Source: Planomicrobium sp. Y74 (lineage in GTDB: Bacteria; Bacillota; Bacilli; Bacillales_A; Planococcaceae). Taken from it: a DNA stretch of 64,000 nucleotides. Every line of letters begins with the position of its first letter. Position 1 is the stretch's first letter. Made by a program: the position numbers and the translations under genes. The stretch is taken from contig NZ_RCWH01000006.1 of assembly GCF_003668635.1 (NCBI RefSeq), positions 186,001-250,000 on the forward strand, in the 5' to 3' direction. The notes under the pieces were generated by a model. The model was not told the DNA's origin, did not search any database, and saw nothing but the letters and a program-made list of their open reading frames with translations. This document shows positions 16,399 to 25,105 of the stretch, piece after piece.

Positions 16399-16818
16399 AT
16401 GACAAAAAAAACATTGTACTTTCTATGCACAGGAAATTCATGCCGCAGCCAGATGGCGGAAGGCTGGGGGAAAAAGATTCTTGGCGACGAATGGCAAGTA
16501 TTGAGCGCTGGAATTGAAGCACACGGCTTGAACCCGAATGCGGTAAAGGCGATGAACGAAGTGGATATCGACATTTCGGAGCAGACTTCGGATATCATCG
16601 ATACCGAAATCTTGAATAATGCAGATTTCGTCGTGACTTTATGCGGAGACGCTGCCGATAAATGCCCAATGACACCGCCTCATGTCAAACGCGATCACTG
16701 GGGCTTTACTGATCCGGCAAAAGCGGAAGGCACGGAAGAAGAGAAATGGACGGTATTCCAGGATGTTCGTGATGAAATCGGAGCACGCATCCGCGAGTTC
16801 GCTGAAACAGGCAAGTAA
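16399..16818 (+). CDS. arsC: Arsenate reductase ArsC (thioredoxin-coupled)
   Basis: A 139-residue low-molecular-weight phosphatase-fold reductase. The P-loop CTGNSCRSQ (CX5R) near residues 10-18 holds the nucleophilic Cys. The two redox Cys are in [13 protein letters not shown] near residues 78-90, the Cys82/Cys89 pair of the Staphylococcus pI258 ArsC type. It reduces arsenate to arsenite with electrons from thioredoxin. AATGAGGAG precedes the ATG. It sits 45 bp after arsR. The length is as expected. Confidence 0.95.
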   Translation: MTKKTLYFLCTGNSCRSQMAEGWGKKILGDEWQVLSAGIEAHGLNPNAVKAMNEVDIDISEQTSDIIDTEILNNADFVVTLCGDAADKCPMTPPHVKRDHWGFTDPAKAEGTEEEKWTVFQDVRDEIGARIREFAETGK

Positions 16819-16845
16819 GAAGTTCCGAATAGAGGAGGAAACAAA

Positions 16846-17205
16846 ATGAAAAAAGTAGAAATCTATGATCCTGCAATGTGCTGCTCCACGGGCGTCTGCG
16901 GACCTGTCGTCGACCCGGAACTGACACGCATTGCTTCTGCCGTTTACTCACTGGAGAAAAAAGGCTTTCAAATTGAACGTTTTAACCTCAGCAATGATCC
17001 GAGTGCGTTTGTGGAAAATCAAACAGTGAATCAGGCATTGGCAGATGGAGGGCCGGATGCGCTGCCGCTCGTCCTGCTTGATGGTGAAATTGTTAAAACA
17101 GCCCACTATCCGACAAATGAGGAATTGGCTGAATGGTTCGGCACCGCGCCTTCTGAATTGCAGGAAAAGCCGCGGGTTCGCGTATCAGTAGAGTTTGGCA
17201 AATAA
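16846..17205 (+). CDS. arsD: Arsenite metallochaperone ArsD
   Basis: A 119-residue ArsD. The As(III)-binding cysteines Cys12, Cys13 and Cys18 are in place (MCCSTGVC). The thioredoxin-like core continues to ALPLVLLDGEIV near residues 72-83. ArsD carries arsenite to the ArsA ATPase and is also a weak repressor. AGAGGAGG precedes the ATG. The vicinal Cys119-Cys120 pair of the E. coli R773 protein is absent, as in many Bacillota. Its stop lies 14 bp before the arsA start. Confidence 0.94.
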   Translation: MKKVEIYDPAMCCSTGVCGPVVDPELTRIASAVYSLEKKGFQIERFNLSNDPSAFVENQTVNQALADGGPDALPLVLLDGEIVKTAHYPTNEELAEWFGTAPSELQEKPRVRVSVEFGK

Positions 17206-17218
17206 AGGAGAGAATTTG

Positions 17219-18991
17219 ATGCATTCATTGTTCAATCCGAAAAAAATGCAATTGACGCCGTTCCTGTTTTTTACCGGTAAAGGCGGTGTCGGCAAAACAT
17301 CGACGGCCTGCGCAACTGCGGTTGCACTTGCTGACCAGGGGAAAAAAGTGCTGCTTGTCAGTACCGATCCCGCCTCCAATTTGCAGGATGTGCTGGAAGT
17401 GGAGCTGACAAATGAGCCAAGAGCGATTTCTGCAGTTCCTAACTTGTACGCCTGCAATATCGATCCGGAAGAATCGGCTCGCATCTATAAGGAAAATGTA
17501 GTGGGTCCTTACCGCGGGAAATTGCCGGACGCTGTGCTGGCGACGATGGAAGAGCAATTATCTGGTGCCTGCACTGTGGAGATTGCGGCATTCGATGAGT
17601 TTTCGCATCTATTGGCTGATGAAAAAATTCTTGATCAATACGATCATGTTTTATTTGATACGGCACCGACCGGCCACACGCTTCGCCTTTTGCAATTGCC
17701 GACGGCATGGAGCGGGTTTTTGGAAGAAAGTACACATGGCGCTTCCTGCCTGGGACCGCTTGCGGGTCTGGAAGGAAAAAAAGAGATGTATGGCAAGGCC
17801 GTTGCATCACTGGCTGATCGTGAGAAAACAACATTGTTATTGGTCGCCCGTCCCGATAATTCATCCTTGCTTGAAGCGGACCGTGCTTCTGCAGAATTGA
17901 AAGCGATCGGCATCGATAACCAATTGCTCATCATCAATGGGCTGTTGCAGACACACCGGGCAGAAGACAGAGTGTCCACCGCATTCTATACTCGCCAGCG
18001 AGCCGCTTTGAATAAAACACCTCAAGCTTTAAAGCAGATAATGGCGTATTCATTGCCATTCGTTTCGTATTCGCTGACAGGCATCGGGAATCTCCGCTAT
18101 CTATTCAGTTCCTCAGCTGTTTCAGCATCAGTCATAGAGGAACCAGTGGTGAAGATGGATGAACTGCCAGGTTTGCATCAGCTTATCGACGATTTTTCCG
18201 AAAAAAATACACGCGTCATTTTTACAATGGGCAAAGGCGGAGTCGGCAAAACGTCGATTGCTTCTGCCATTGCGGTCGGCTTGTCCGAAAAAGGCCATCG
18301 TGTCCATTTGACGACGACCGATCCGGCGGCGCACCTGGCATATACATTCCAGGGGAGTGATGCGCAGGACAGTTTGTCTATCAGCAGCATCAACCCAGAG
18401 ATTGAGGTGGAGCGATATAAGAAAGCGGTTCTTGAAAATGCGGGAAGCGATTTGACGGAAGAAGAGCTGGCTTATTTGCAGGAAGATCTGGAATCGCCAT
18501 GTACCGAAGAAATTGCGCTGTTTCAGGCATTTGCCGCGGTCGTGGAAAAGTCAGAGAACGAAATCGTTGTAATTGATACAGCGCCGACAGGCCACACACT
18601 CCTGTTGCTGGATTCAACGGAAGCCTATCACAAAGAGATGAGCCGTTCGACAGGCGACGTGCCGGAAAATGTCAAAAAGCTTCTGCCGCGTTTGCGCAAT
18701 CCGGAAGAAACCGGCGTCGTCATCGTCACGTTGGCTGAAGCGACACCGGTTCTTGAAGCTGCCCGCCTTCAGGAGGATTTGAAGCGCGCCGGCATCGACC
18801 CGAAATGGTGGGTCATCAACCAAAGCCTGGCTGCCACGGATACGACAGACCCTGTCCTCCGAGGACGCGCCAGTTCGGAAACAAAATGGATCGCTGAAGT
18901 GAACAATGAATTGGCGTCTAAATGTGCAGTCATTCCATGGCTGCATGAAGAGAAAATCGGTTATGAACAATTGAAGGAATTCAGCTTATAA
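17219..18991 (+). CDS. arsA: Arsenite-transporting ATPase ArsA
   Basis: A 590-residue duplicated P-loop ATPase. Each half carries GKGGVGKTS (near residues 20-28 and 338-346) and the signal DTAPTGHT (near 147-154 and in the second half). Candidate metalloid ligands are Cys118 in GACTVEI, Cys177 in GASCLGP and the Cys of SPCTEEI in the second half, matching the three Cys of R773 ArsA. ArsA energises an arsenite efflux protein (ArsB or Acr3) at the membrane. No such pump is encoded here, which is unusual. The ATG at 17219 has AAAGGAGAG upstream. Confidence 0.95.
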   Translation: MHSLFNPKKMQLTPFLFFTGKGGVGKTSTACATAVALADQGKKVLLVSTDPASNLQDVLEVELTNEPRAISAVPNLYACNIDPEESARIYKENVVGPYRGKLPDAVLATMEEQLSGACTVEIAAFDEFSHLLADEKILDQYDHVLFDTAPTGHTLRLLQLPTAWSGFLEESTHGASCLGPLAGLEGKKEMYGKAVASLADREKTTLLLVARPDNSSLLEADRASAELKAIGIDNQLLIINGLLQTHRAEDRVSTAFYTRQRAALNKTPQALKQIMAYSLPFVSYSLTGIGNLRYLFSSSAVSASVIEEPVVKMDELPGLHQLIDDFSEKNTRVIFTMGKGGVGKTSIASAIAVGLSEKGHRVHLTTTDPAAHLAYTFQGSDAQDSLSISSINPEIEVERYKKAVLENAGSDLTEEELAYLQEDLESPCTEEIALFQAFAAVVEKSENEIVVIDTAPTGHTLLLLDSTEAYHKEMSRSTGDVPENVKKLLPRLRNPEETGVVIVTLAEATPVLEAARLQEDLKRAGIDPKWWVINQSLAATDTTDPVLRGRASSETKWIAEVNNELASKCAVIPWLHEEKIGYEQLKEFSL

Positions 18992-19040
18992 AATTCCAGT
19001 ATTTTATTGACTTTAACCAACAAAAGGAGAGATGAGACCA

Positions 19041-19319
19041 ATGATGATTACCAATGAAGCAAAACAATATATCGAGTCGATTCTGGAAAAACAGAATGCA
19101 GAAAGCTTGCGCATCTATGCTGTAGCAGGTTGCTGCGGACCGCAAATCGGCCTGTCATTGGATGCGCCGGAAGCAGCGGATGAAATGACCGATATCAACG
19201 GAATCCGGATGGCCATTGCACCGGAAGCGAAAGATGCTGCAGAGAGCTTGACGTTGGACTTTGAAGAACAAGGGGAACAATCCGGCCTGGTGATGATTGG
19301 TGTGCCAGTTGGCTGTTAA
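19041..19319 (+). CDS. HesB/IscA-like small protein in ars operon
   Basis: A 92-residue protein whose C-terminal VGC and internal AGCCGPQIGLSLDAP near residues 31-45 fit the HesB/IscA-like fold with a modified Cys pattern (CC instead of a lone Cys). HesB-like proteins bind iron-sulfur clusters or metals; a role in arsenic handling is only suggested by position, 50 bp after arsA and before the operon terminator. ATGs exist at 19032, 19041 and 19044; 19041 has AAGGAG 11 bp upstream, while 19032 is too close. Confidence 0.75.
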   Translation: MMITNEAKQYIESILEKQNAESLRIYAVAGCCGPQIGLSLDAPEAADEMTDINGIRMAIAPEAKDAAESLTLDFEEQGEQSGLVMIGVPVGC

Positions 19320-19374
19320 TCCCTGTTATGAACGTGGAAGTATGTAAAAAAGAAACAATTTTGCAAAATGGAAT

Positions 19375-19424
19375 GAGCCCCGGACAGCACACTAAAAAAT
19401 GTGGCTATCCGAGGCTCGTTTTTT
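19375..19424 (+). terminator. Rho-independent terminator of ars operon
   Basis: GAGCC-C-CGGA pairs with TCCG-A-GGCTC around a 23-base loop and is followed by GTTTTTTC. It may also limit read-through into the convergent stress gene. Confidence 0.78.
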
Positions 19425-19442
19425 CTTTTCTGTTAGGTGTAT

Positions 19443-19919
19443 TTATGAATTTCCGCGGGAGCTGTTTTCTCCACCTTTGCGGCCGGCTTCTTCACGGCTC
19501 ATCTTACCGTCACCGGAATTGTTGCCGCTGTTGTTATTGCCGCCACTGTGACTGTTTTCTCCGCCTTTTTGACCAATTTCTTCATAGAATTCCTTGCCAT
19601 GGCTTTCAGAAGTAGCTTCTCCGCCTTTTTGACCGATTTCTTTGTAAAAGTCTTGGTCATGGTTCTGAGAAGTAGCTTCTCCGCCTTTAGATCCGATTTC
19701 TTCGTAGAATTCCTTGTCGTGGCTTTCAGATGTAGCTTCTCCGCCTTTTTGACCGATTTCTTCGTAAAACTCTTGGTCATGGTTCTGAGAAGTAGTTTCT
19801 CCACCTTTTTGGCCAATCTCTTCGTAGAAATTTTGATCATGATTTTGTGAAGTAGCTTCTCCGCCTTTGCGTCCTGCTTCTTCGCGGCTCATTTTGTTAT
19901 CATCTTTTCGGTTTGCCAT
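19443..19919 (-). CDS. KGG-repeat general stress protein (GsiB-like)
   Basis: A 158-residue hydrophilic protein made of seven KGG motifs. Five 20-residue units of pattern EEIGxKGGEATSxxHDxxFY run from about residue 13 to 112. Two shorter KGG motifs follow around a Gly/Asn-rich linker (SGGNNNSGNNSGDG). This is the stress-induced KGG/LEA group 1-like family that includes Bacillus GsiB, thought to protect proteins during desiccation or salt stress. The ATG at 19919 has GGGAGG eight bases upstream; a TTG at 19925 is less likely. No sigma-B promoter could be shown, though a TTCCCG-N6-CGGGAA palindrome lies at 19963-19980. Confidence 0.9.
   Translation of the reverse strand: MANRKDDNKMSREEAGRKGGEATSQNHDQNFYEEIGQKGGETTSQNHDQEFYEEIGQKGGEATSESHDKEFYEEIGSKGGEATSQNHDQDFYKEIGQKGGEATSESHGKEFYEEIGQKGGENSHSGGNNNSGNNSGDGKMSREEAGRKGGENSSRGNS
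19584..19883 (-). repeat. 60-bp coding tandem repeats of the KGG protein
   Basis: Five in-frame 60-bp units encode the 20-residue KGG repeats. They are similar enough at DNA level to suggest expansion by recombination. The antisense strand is also open over this stretch, which is a by-product of the repeat. Confidence 0.85.
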
Positions 19920-20053
19920 GTTCAATTCCTCCCAAAATCGTATTTTCTTACATTAGTACTGTTTCCCGTTTAACCGGGAATAAATCAAAAGAAGAAGAAC
20001 TGTAATAAAATTGTAATATTTCCATATTATAGATATTAAGTTATTTTTATCAC

Positions 20054-20458
20054 TTACTCTTCAAGAATTTGCAACGCTGTTGCAAGACGATCTGCAAAGT
20101 GTCCAGGAGATTCAGTCGTCTCCAAACAAACACTGATAAGATGCGGATTTACATTTAGCCATTGGCGGAAATGGGAAGGGAAAGGAATAGGGTGATTACT
20201 TAAAGCATAGGTGAACGCTGGATATTCTTCAGGAAGAAGCATTATTTCCGCTTTATTGAAAGCTGTTCCTGTGGCTGAAAAATCTTCAAATGAAATATCG
20301 TGATCAAGTGTGCAGATAAAGCAATTGTTGTACATAGAAATTTCCAAGGTTCTGTTTTTCTTAACAATAACTTTTCCGGATTGATAATCAGTTTCTGCAT
20401 GAAAAAGACTTCCTACTTTTTGAACTTCTGACTTTAGCGCTGCTTCTATGTTTGTCAT
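20054..20458 (-). CDS. Hypothetical protein
   Basis: A 134-residue soluble protein with no recognised domain. It has mixed alpha/beta composition, a C-terminal helix HFADRLATALQILEE, and Pro-rich turns (NHPIPFPSHF). The minus-strand ATG follows GAGAGGAAAGAAGC. It lies 60 bp downstream of the RibT-like gene on the same strand and may share its transcript. No function is proposed. AT-rich sequence without a hairpin follows the stop. Confidence 0.6.
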   Translation of the reverse strand: MTNIEAALKSEVQKVGSLFHAETDYQSGKVIVKKNRTLEISMYNNCFICTLDHDISFEDFSATGTAFNKAEIMLLPEEYPAFTYALSNHPIPFPSHFRQWLNVNPHLISVCLETTESPGHFADRLATALQILEE

Positions 20459-20518
20459 ATTGCTTCTTTCCTCTCAGGGCAAATTTCCGTGACTAAAATC
20501 TGATTGTTTGAACGGTCT

Positions 20519-20878
20519 TTAAATCGGATGGAACGATCTCCAGCATTTGCCGAGGAAATCTTTCATCTGATATGAAGAACACATTGCAAGCGGCTCATGC
20601 AACTGCTGGATTTTATCCACCATCTTATGGCCGATGCCTTCATTTCGATAAGAAGGAATAACGGAGGCATGATGAACAGTAAATGTATATTCGTTCAGTT
20701 CAACCCCGATTAAACCGATGAAGTCATCATTTTCTTTCCAAAGATACAATTGCCAATTTGGATCTTCTTCATATTTCTGTATGGTCATTTGCAAAGTATC
20801 AACTTTATGTTGCATTGCTGTAAAAGACAGTAACCCCATGGCAACTTTATTGTTTGATTTTTTATATTTAACCAGCAT
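20519..20878 (-). CDS. ribT: RibT-like GNAT acetyltransferase
   Basis: A 119-residue GNAT protein whose N-terminus MLVKYKKSNNKVAMGLLSF and later ASVIPSYRNEGIGHKMVDKI (motif A, residues 71-90) closely resemble Bacillus RibT as recalled. RibT sits at the end of the riboflavin operon in many Bacilli, and its acceptor is unknown. Here no rib genes are adjacent in the window, so either the gene has moved or this is a paralogue. GGGAGG lies 8 bp before the ATG. Confidence 0.7.
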   Translation of the reverse strand: MLVKYKKSNNKVAMGLLSFTAMQHKVDTLQMTIQKYEEDPNWQLYLWKENDDFIGLIGVELNEYTFTVHHASVIPSYRNEGIGHKMVDKIQQLHEPLAMCSSYQMKDFLGKCWRSFHPI

Positions 20879-20970
20879 TCGTAAAGCCTCCCGATTTTGA
20901 TAGGTTTATTCAGTGATTATCACGATCGGAATTTGGATTATTTATCTTCTGAGGGCTGAGATAAATAAAA

Positions 20971-21005
20971 AACGCCAAAAAGAATGGAACATTCTTTTTG
21001 GCGTT
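20971..21005 (-). terminator. Strong hairpin terminator (16-bp stem)
   Basis: A perfect 16-bp inverted repeat with loop GAA on the plus strand. On the minus strand it is followed by TTTTTTATTTATC. It probably ends transcripts of the GAF-STAS gene at 21216-22061. Confidence 0.85.
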
Positions 21006-21050
21006 ATTGCCAGCTCTATTGTCTGGAATACTCGACCTGATTAATATGAG

Positions 21051-21077
21051 GACAGTACAGAAAGGTTCTGTCCTGTC
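21051..21077. other. Orphan hairpin in the 20.9-21.2 kb intergenic stretch
   Basis: ACAG-T-ACAGAA pairs with TTCTGT-C-CTGT around AGG. On the plus strand it is followed by CTTTTAT, but no plus-strand gene lies upstream. The inner 14 bp (CAGAAAGGTTCTGT) recur at 28968-28981. Apart from this and the terminator at 20971, the 337-bp stretch 20879-21215 shows no gene. Confidence 0.5.
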
Positions 21078-21215
21078 TTTTATAATGGATTGGGTTGCTG
21101 TAAAAAAGTGTATTTTTATCTTACAAGTACATAATAACCAGGATGTTAGATAAAGTAAAATAAAAAGGCTCTATTTTTGCTTTTTAAGATAATTTTATAT
21201 ATTTTTTTATTATTC

Positions 21216-22061
21216 TTACTTTTCTAAGGTGTATCCTATTTTATTCAACGCTGATTCAATATCCATGACATATTCCGTTTGGAGGTCAGTCAGGTGGTCG
21301 CGGACTTCCTGCATTTTGACAAGCCACGGCGGCAGTCCGGTCATCATGACTTTAATGCCCATGATATTCAAGCCGAGCACCAGGTTCCTCAACACATCCG
21401 GAAAACGGTTTTCCAGCAGGACAATCTGAGATAAATCGATAATGAAAGATTCACTGCTGTTTTTTGCCGCATAACTGAGGGTATCTTCCAAAATCTTTTG
21501 TGAGCGTTCCTCGTTGATATTACCTTGCAGCGAAAGTATTGAAAGCCCTTTTTTTATCGGAATGATTGGTACACTGAGCAAATCGATATCAGCAATCGTG
21601 TTGTCCAGATGAATGATATAGGACAACACCTCGGCCATATTTTTTAAAAAATGAATGTCTTTATCAGTAAAATCTTTTTCTTCCTTGTCCATGACGCATA
21701 AAGTGCCGAAAATATTCCCGTAGTAGTCGCGTAATGTCACTCCGAGGTAGCCTTTGACTTCCAGTTGTTTGGTCACTTCCATGTCTTTCGTTAAATTGAA
21801 CGAACCCAGATTATTTGTATGCATTACTCCCTCATCATTTTGGATGATCAGGCGGCAATGCGATCCATCGTAAGTGACCTGAAAGCCTTCCGGAACGATG
21901 AAATGGTCTTTATTGAACGAACTGATCACTTTCATAGCCTTCGAACCTTGTTGCGCCACATAAGCGGTATTCACATCCAGCTCATCGCTGATCACTTCAA
22001 ACAGTTTATAAGAGACCGCCTTCAATGAATCGTGAGTGGATACTCTTTTCGTTTCCTGCAT
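21216..22061 (-). CDS. GAF-STAS domain protein (stress-sensor-like)
   Basis: A 281-residue protein with an N-terminal GAF domain (about residues 15-160). Its late strand GVTLRDYYGNIFGTLCVMDK and helix KDIHFLKNMAEVLSYI are typical. A C-terminal STAS domain follows (about 170-275), with the region SESFIIDLSQIVLLENRFPDV matching the phosphorylatable-loop strand of RsbR/RsbS proteins. Such proteins build stressosome-like complexes or act as anti-sigma antagonists. The classical STAS Ser/Thr is not obvious in this loop. AGGAGGAAA precedes the ATG. A strong terminator follows at 20971-21005. Confidence 0.82.
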   Translation of the reverse strand: MQETKRVSTHDSLKAVSYKLFEVISDELDVNTAYVAQQGSKAMKVISSFNKDHFIVPEGFQVTYDGSHCRLIIQNDEGVMHTNNLGSFNLTKDMEVTKQLEVKGYLGVTLRDYYGNIFGTLCVMDKEEKDFTDKDIHFLKNMAEVLSYIIHLDNTIADIDLLSVPIIPIKKGLSILSLQGNINEERSQKILEDTLSYAAKNSSESFIIDLSQIVLLENRFPDVLRNLVLGLNIMGIKVMMTGLPPWLVKMQEVRDHLTDLQTEYVMDIESALNKIGYTLEK

Positions 22062-22303
22062 TTATGGATTTCCTCCTCATTAACAATGGTTCTTTGGCAG
22101 AACTTTTCGATTTCTCTATCTTTAACCCTATAGGAAATATGTTTTGTCAGTCAAGGCTAAGGGTGCACTTTATACTAGAGCCTTCCCGCCAACTGCTATA
22201 GACTGGAGATAGAGAAACTTTCTTTTATTGATTGCCAGCTCTGAGATAGGACAGACTTTTCATAATTATAAATAGCAGACGGATTTCGAAAGGGGATATA
22301 CCA

Positions 22304-24238
22304 ATGGTGGATTCAAAATATCTGGATTTATTGGCGCAAAAATACGACAGCGAAGAAAAAGTGGCGACTGAAATCATCAATCTTGAAGCGATCCTGGATC
22401 TGCCGAAAGGTACAGAGCATTTTGTCAGCGATTTGCACGGCGAGTATCAGGCATTCCAGCATGTGCTGCGCAACGGTTCCGGGAACGTAAAAGTGAAAAT
22501 CAGAGACCTTTTCAAGGATGAGTTGCAGGAAAAGGAATTGAACGAATTTGCCACGCTGGTTTATTATCCGGAAGAGAAACTGCAATTGATCAAAAGCAAT
22601 TTCAGCAGTAAACATGAGCTGCGGGAATGGTACATAGAAATCTTCGAGCGTATGCTGAAGCTGGTGGCGTATGCTTCGTCAAAATACACCCGCTCGAAAT
22701 TGCGTAAAGCTTTGCCGAAGCAATTCGTCTACATTATCGAAGAATTGCTGTACAAGACGGATGAGTTCACGAATAAAAAAGATTATTACGCCAAAATGGT
22801 TGATCAGGTCATTGCGCTTGGACAGGCAGATAAGCTGATCATCGGGCTCGCTTATACGACGCAGCGCCTGGTGGTCGACCATCTGCATGTGGTCGGCGAC
22901 ATTTACGACCGTGGGCCGGACCCGCATAAAATCGTTGATACGTTGATCAATTACCATTCCGTTGATATTCAATGGGGCAATCATGACGCGTTATGGATTG
23001 GAGCGTTTGCCGGCTCGAAAGTGTGCCTGGCGAATATCATCCGGATTTGTGCCCGTTACAATAACCTGGACATTATCGAAGACGTTTACGGCATCAATCT
23101 TCGTCCGCTATTGAACCTTGCGGAGAAATATTACGACGACAACCCGGTTTTCCGGCCGAAGCGGATTTCAGATGAAACGCTGACGGAGCAGGAACAGCTG
23201 CAAATCACTAAGATCCATCAGGCGATTTCGATGATCCAATTCAAACTGGAAAGTCCGATCATCAAACGCCGTCAGTGCTTTGAAATGGAAGACCGGCTGC
23301 TGCTCGAGAAAGTCGATTACGTGAACAAGACGGCGACAATCCACGGCATAACCTATGCGCTCGAAAACACCTGCTTCGCGACGATTGATCCGGAACAGCC
23401 GGACCGTTTGCTGGAAGAAGAGCAGCAAGTGATGGACAAATTGCTGTTTTCGATCCAGCATTCCGAGAAACTTGCGCGTCATATGAACTTCCTGATGAAA
23501 AAAGGCAGCCTTTATTTGCAGTACAATGGCAATCTGCTGATCCACGGCTGCATCCCGCTGGAGGAAAACGGCGACATGAAGAAGATGGAAATCGAAGGCA
23601 AAAGCTACGCAGGCCGTGACTTGCTGGACGTCTTTGAACATTATCTCCGCCATGCTTTCGCTAACCCTGACGAAACGGATGACTTTGCGACTGACATGGT
23701 GTGGTACCTATGGACCGGCGAGAATTCATCGTTATTCGGCAAACGGGAAATGACGACGTTTGAACGTTACTTCATTAAAGAAAAAGAAACGCATAAGGAA
23801 CGTAAAAATCCTTATTATTATTTGCGGGAAGATGAGGAAATGTGCGGCAAGATGCTCGCTGAATTTGATCTCGATCCCGAACATGGCCGCATCATCAACG
23901 GCCATACACCTGTGAAGGAAATCGACGGTGAGAATCCGATCAAAGCCAACGGCAAGATGATTGTCATCGACGGCGGTTTCTCCAAAGCCTATCAATCGAC
24001 AACAGGCATTGCCGGCTATACGCTGCTGTACAATTCCTATGGCATGCAGCTTGTGGCCCATCAAAAGTTCAATTCAAAAGAAGAAGTGCTGAGCAATGAA
24101 ACCGATGTCCTTTCAGTGAAGCGGCTGGTGGATAAGGAACTGGAACGCCAAAAGGTCAGAGAAACGAATATCGGCGAGAAACTTTCACAGGAAATTGCGA
24201 ATTTGCACTCCCTGCGGAAACACCGGTATATGGAGTGA
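22304..24238 (+). CDS. fbp: Fructose-1,6-bisphosphatase, class III
   Basis: A 644-residue class III (Bacillus-type) fructose-1,6-bisphosphatase, a gluconeogenic enzyme that removes the 1-phosphate. Metallophosphoesterase motifs are [11 protein letters not shown] near residues 42-52, [10 protein letters not shown] near 199-208, WGNHDALW near 225-232 and GHTPVKE near 533-539. Length and motif order are those of B. subtilis Fbp. GAAAGGGGAT precedes the ATG. It is monocistronic, with a terminator at 24276. Confidence 0.96.
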   Translation: MVDSKYLDLLAQKYDSEEKVATEIINLEAILDLPKGTEHFVSDLHGEYQAFQHVLRNGSGNVKVKIRDLFKDELQEKELNEFATLVYYPEEKLQLIKSNFSSKHELREWYIEIFERMLKLVAYASSKYTRSKLRKALPKQFVYIIEELLYKTDEFTNKKDYYAKMVDQVIALGQADKLIIGLAYTTQRLVVDHLHVVGDIYDRGPDPHKIVDTLINYHSVDIQWGNHDALWIGAFAGSKVCLANIIRICARYNNLDIIEDVYGINLRPLLNLAEKYYDDNPVFRPKRISDETLTEQEQLQITKIHQAISMIQFKLESPIIKRRQCFEMEDRLLLEKVDYVNKTATIHGITYALENTCFATIDPEQPDRLLEEEQQVMDKLLFSIQHSEKLARHMNFLMKKGSLYLQYNGNLLIHGCIPLEENGDMKKMEIEGKSYAGRDLLDVFEHYLRHAFANPDETDDFATDMVWYLWTGENSSLFGKREMTTFERYFIKEKETHKERKNPYYYLREDEEMCGKMLAEFDLDPEHGRIINGHTPVKEIDGENPIKANGKMIVIDGGFSKAYQSTTGIAGYTLLYNSYGMQLVAHQKFNSKEEVLSNETDVLSVKRLVDKELERQKVRETNIGEKLSQEIANLHSLRKHRYME

Positions 24239-24275
24239 TTAAACTATATAGATACAATAGATACATGAAAATAAC

Positions 24276-24320
24276 CTGGCACATCGAGCGCTCCCAAAGC
24301 AATCGATGTGCCAGTTTTTT
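24276..24320 (+). terminator. Rho-independent terminator of fbp
   Basis: CTGGCACATCGA pairs with TCGATGTGCCAG around a 15-base loop and is followed by TTTTTT. Confidence 0.9.
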
Positions 24321-24438
24321 ATTGATGAAATCATTCTAATGCCGATCGGCAAGTGATACAACGATCTGCCAGCAGCTCCGACTATTTATTGTGTTAACAG
24401 ATGAGCAATTAGAAAAATGCATGATAAGTATAAATAGA

Positions 24439-24494
24439 TTGACAATTTAAGATTACAGTTGTAAACTTCGTTCATAAAGTAGATTACAAATGTA
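24439..24494 (+). promoter_or_regulatory. copY promoter with two cop boxes
   Basis: The -35 box TTGACA (24439-24444) is 17 bp from TAAACT (24462-24467). Two copies of the cop box TACANNTGTA are present: TACAGTTGTA at 24454-24463, inside the promoter, and TACAAATGTA at 24485-24494, just downstream. This is the known operator of CopY/BlaI-like copper repressors (established for Enterococcus CopY). Confidence 0.9.
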
Positions 24495-24516
24495 AACGTA
24501 AAGGGGAGAGTAATTT

Positions 24517-24969
24517 ATGGTCAAAGAAATGGAATCTAAGATTTCTGATGCTGAATGGGAAGTTATGCGTGTTGTATGGGCACAGGATAAAGTGACCAGC
24601 AAAGAAATTATTGATGTATTGCAACAAAAAAAAGAGTGGAAACCAGCCACCACTAAAACATTTATCGGGCGTTTAGTGAAAAAAGGGATTCTTTATACGG
24701 AAGAGGAAGGAAGAAAGTTTTTATATTCCTCTGCTATAAATGAAAGTGATTTTATCAATAGTACGCTAGATGAAACTTTTGAGAACATATGCAATAAGGA
24801 TGTTGGAAACGCCATAGTGAATTTAATATCGAACGCAACGTTAAGTTTCAAGGATATAGAAAAAATAGAAAAAGTTATAGAAATGAAGAAAAAAGAGGCT
24901 GTGGAAGAAATTCCATGTAATTGTGTGCCTGGACAATGTAGATGTAATAACTGTTCATCTGGACATTAA
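24517..24969 (+). CDS. copY: Copper-responsive repressor CopY
   Basis: A 150-residue BlaI/MecI/CopY-type winged-helix repressor. The N-terminal ISDAEWEVMRVVWAQ and recognition region KPATTKTFIGRLVKKGIL are typical of the family. The C-terminal CNCVPGQCRC (CxCx4CxC) is the CopY metal hook that swaps Zn(II) for Cu(I) to release DNA. Two cop boxes lie in its own promoter, so it is autoregulated. GGGGAGAG precedes the ATG. copB follows after 136 bp, with an extra CsoR-like site between them. Confidence 0.94.
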   Translation: MVKEMESKISDAEWEVMRVVWAQDKVTSKEIIDVLQQKKEWKPATTKTFIGRLVKKGILYTEEEGRKFLYSSAINESDFINSTLDETFENICNKDVGNAIVNLISNATLSFKDIEKIEKVIEMKKKEAVEEIPCNCVPGQCRCNNCSSGH

Positions 24970-25045
24970 AGAGTAGGAAATCCAATCTGAAAAACGGCAC
25001 AATGAAGATAGTATAAAATGCAATATATTACACCTATTAAGATAG

Positions 25046-25064
25046 GGTACAGGAGTAGGGTATA
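25046..25064. promoter_or_regulatory. CsoR-like site upstream of copB (degenerate)
   Basis: On the minus strand the sequence reads TATACCC then six bases, then GTACC in place of GTATA in the last arm. It keeps the 5-9-5 spacing of the four perfect TATAC-N9-GTATA sites at 28.9-29.7 kb. It lies 42 bp before copB. Confidence 0.55.
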
Positions 25065-25105
25065 AAGGTATTGTGCAATAAATAGCTTTTAAGGAGGCTT
25101 AATTA

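Noticed and set aside
19548-19850. Plus-strand frame opposite the KGG gene
   Set aside because: It mirrors the coding repeats and has no ribosome site.
19963-19980. Sigma-B promoter for the KGG gene
   Set aside because: GGTTAAA and CGGGAAA are adjacent rather than 12-15 bp apart; the palindrome TTCCCG-N6-CGGGAA is real but not a sigma-B promoter.
23168-23653. Minus-strand frames inside fbp
   Set aside because: They are antisense shadows of a strongly conserved gene.
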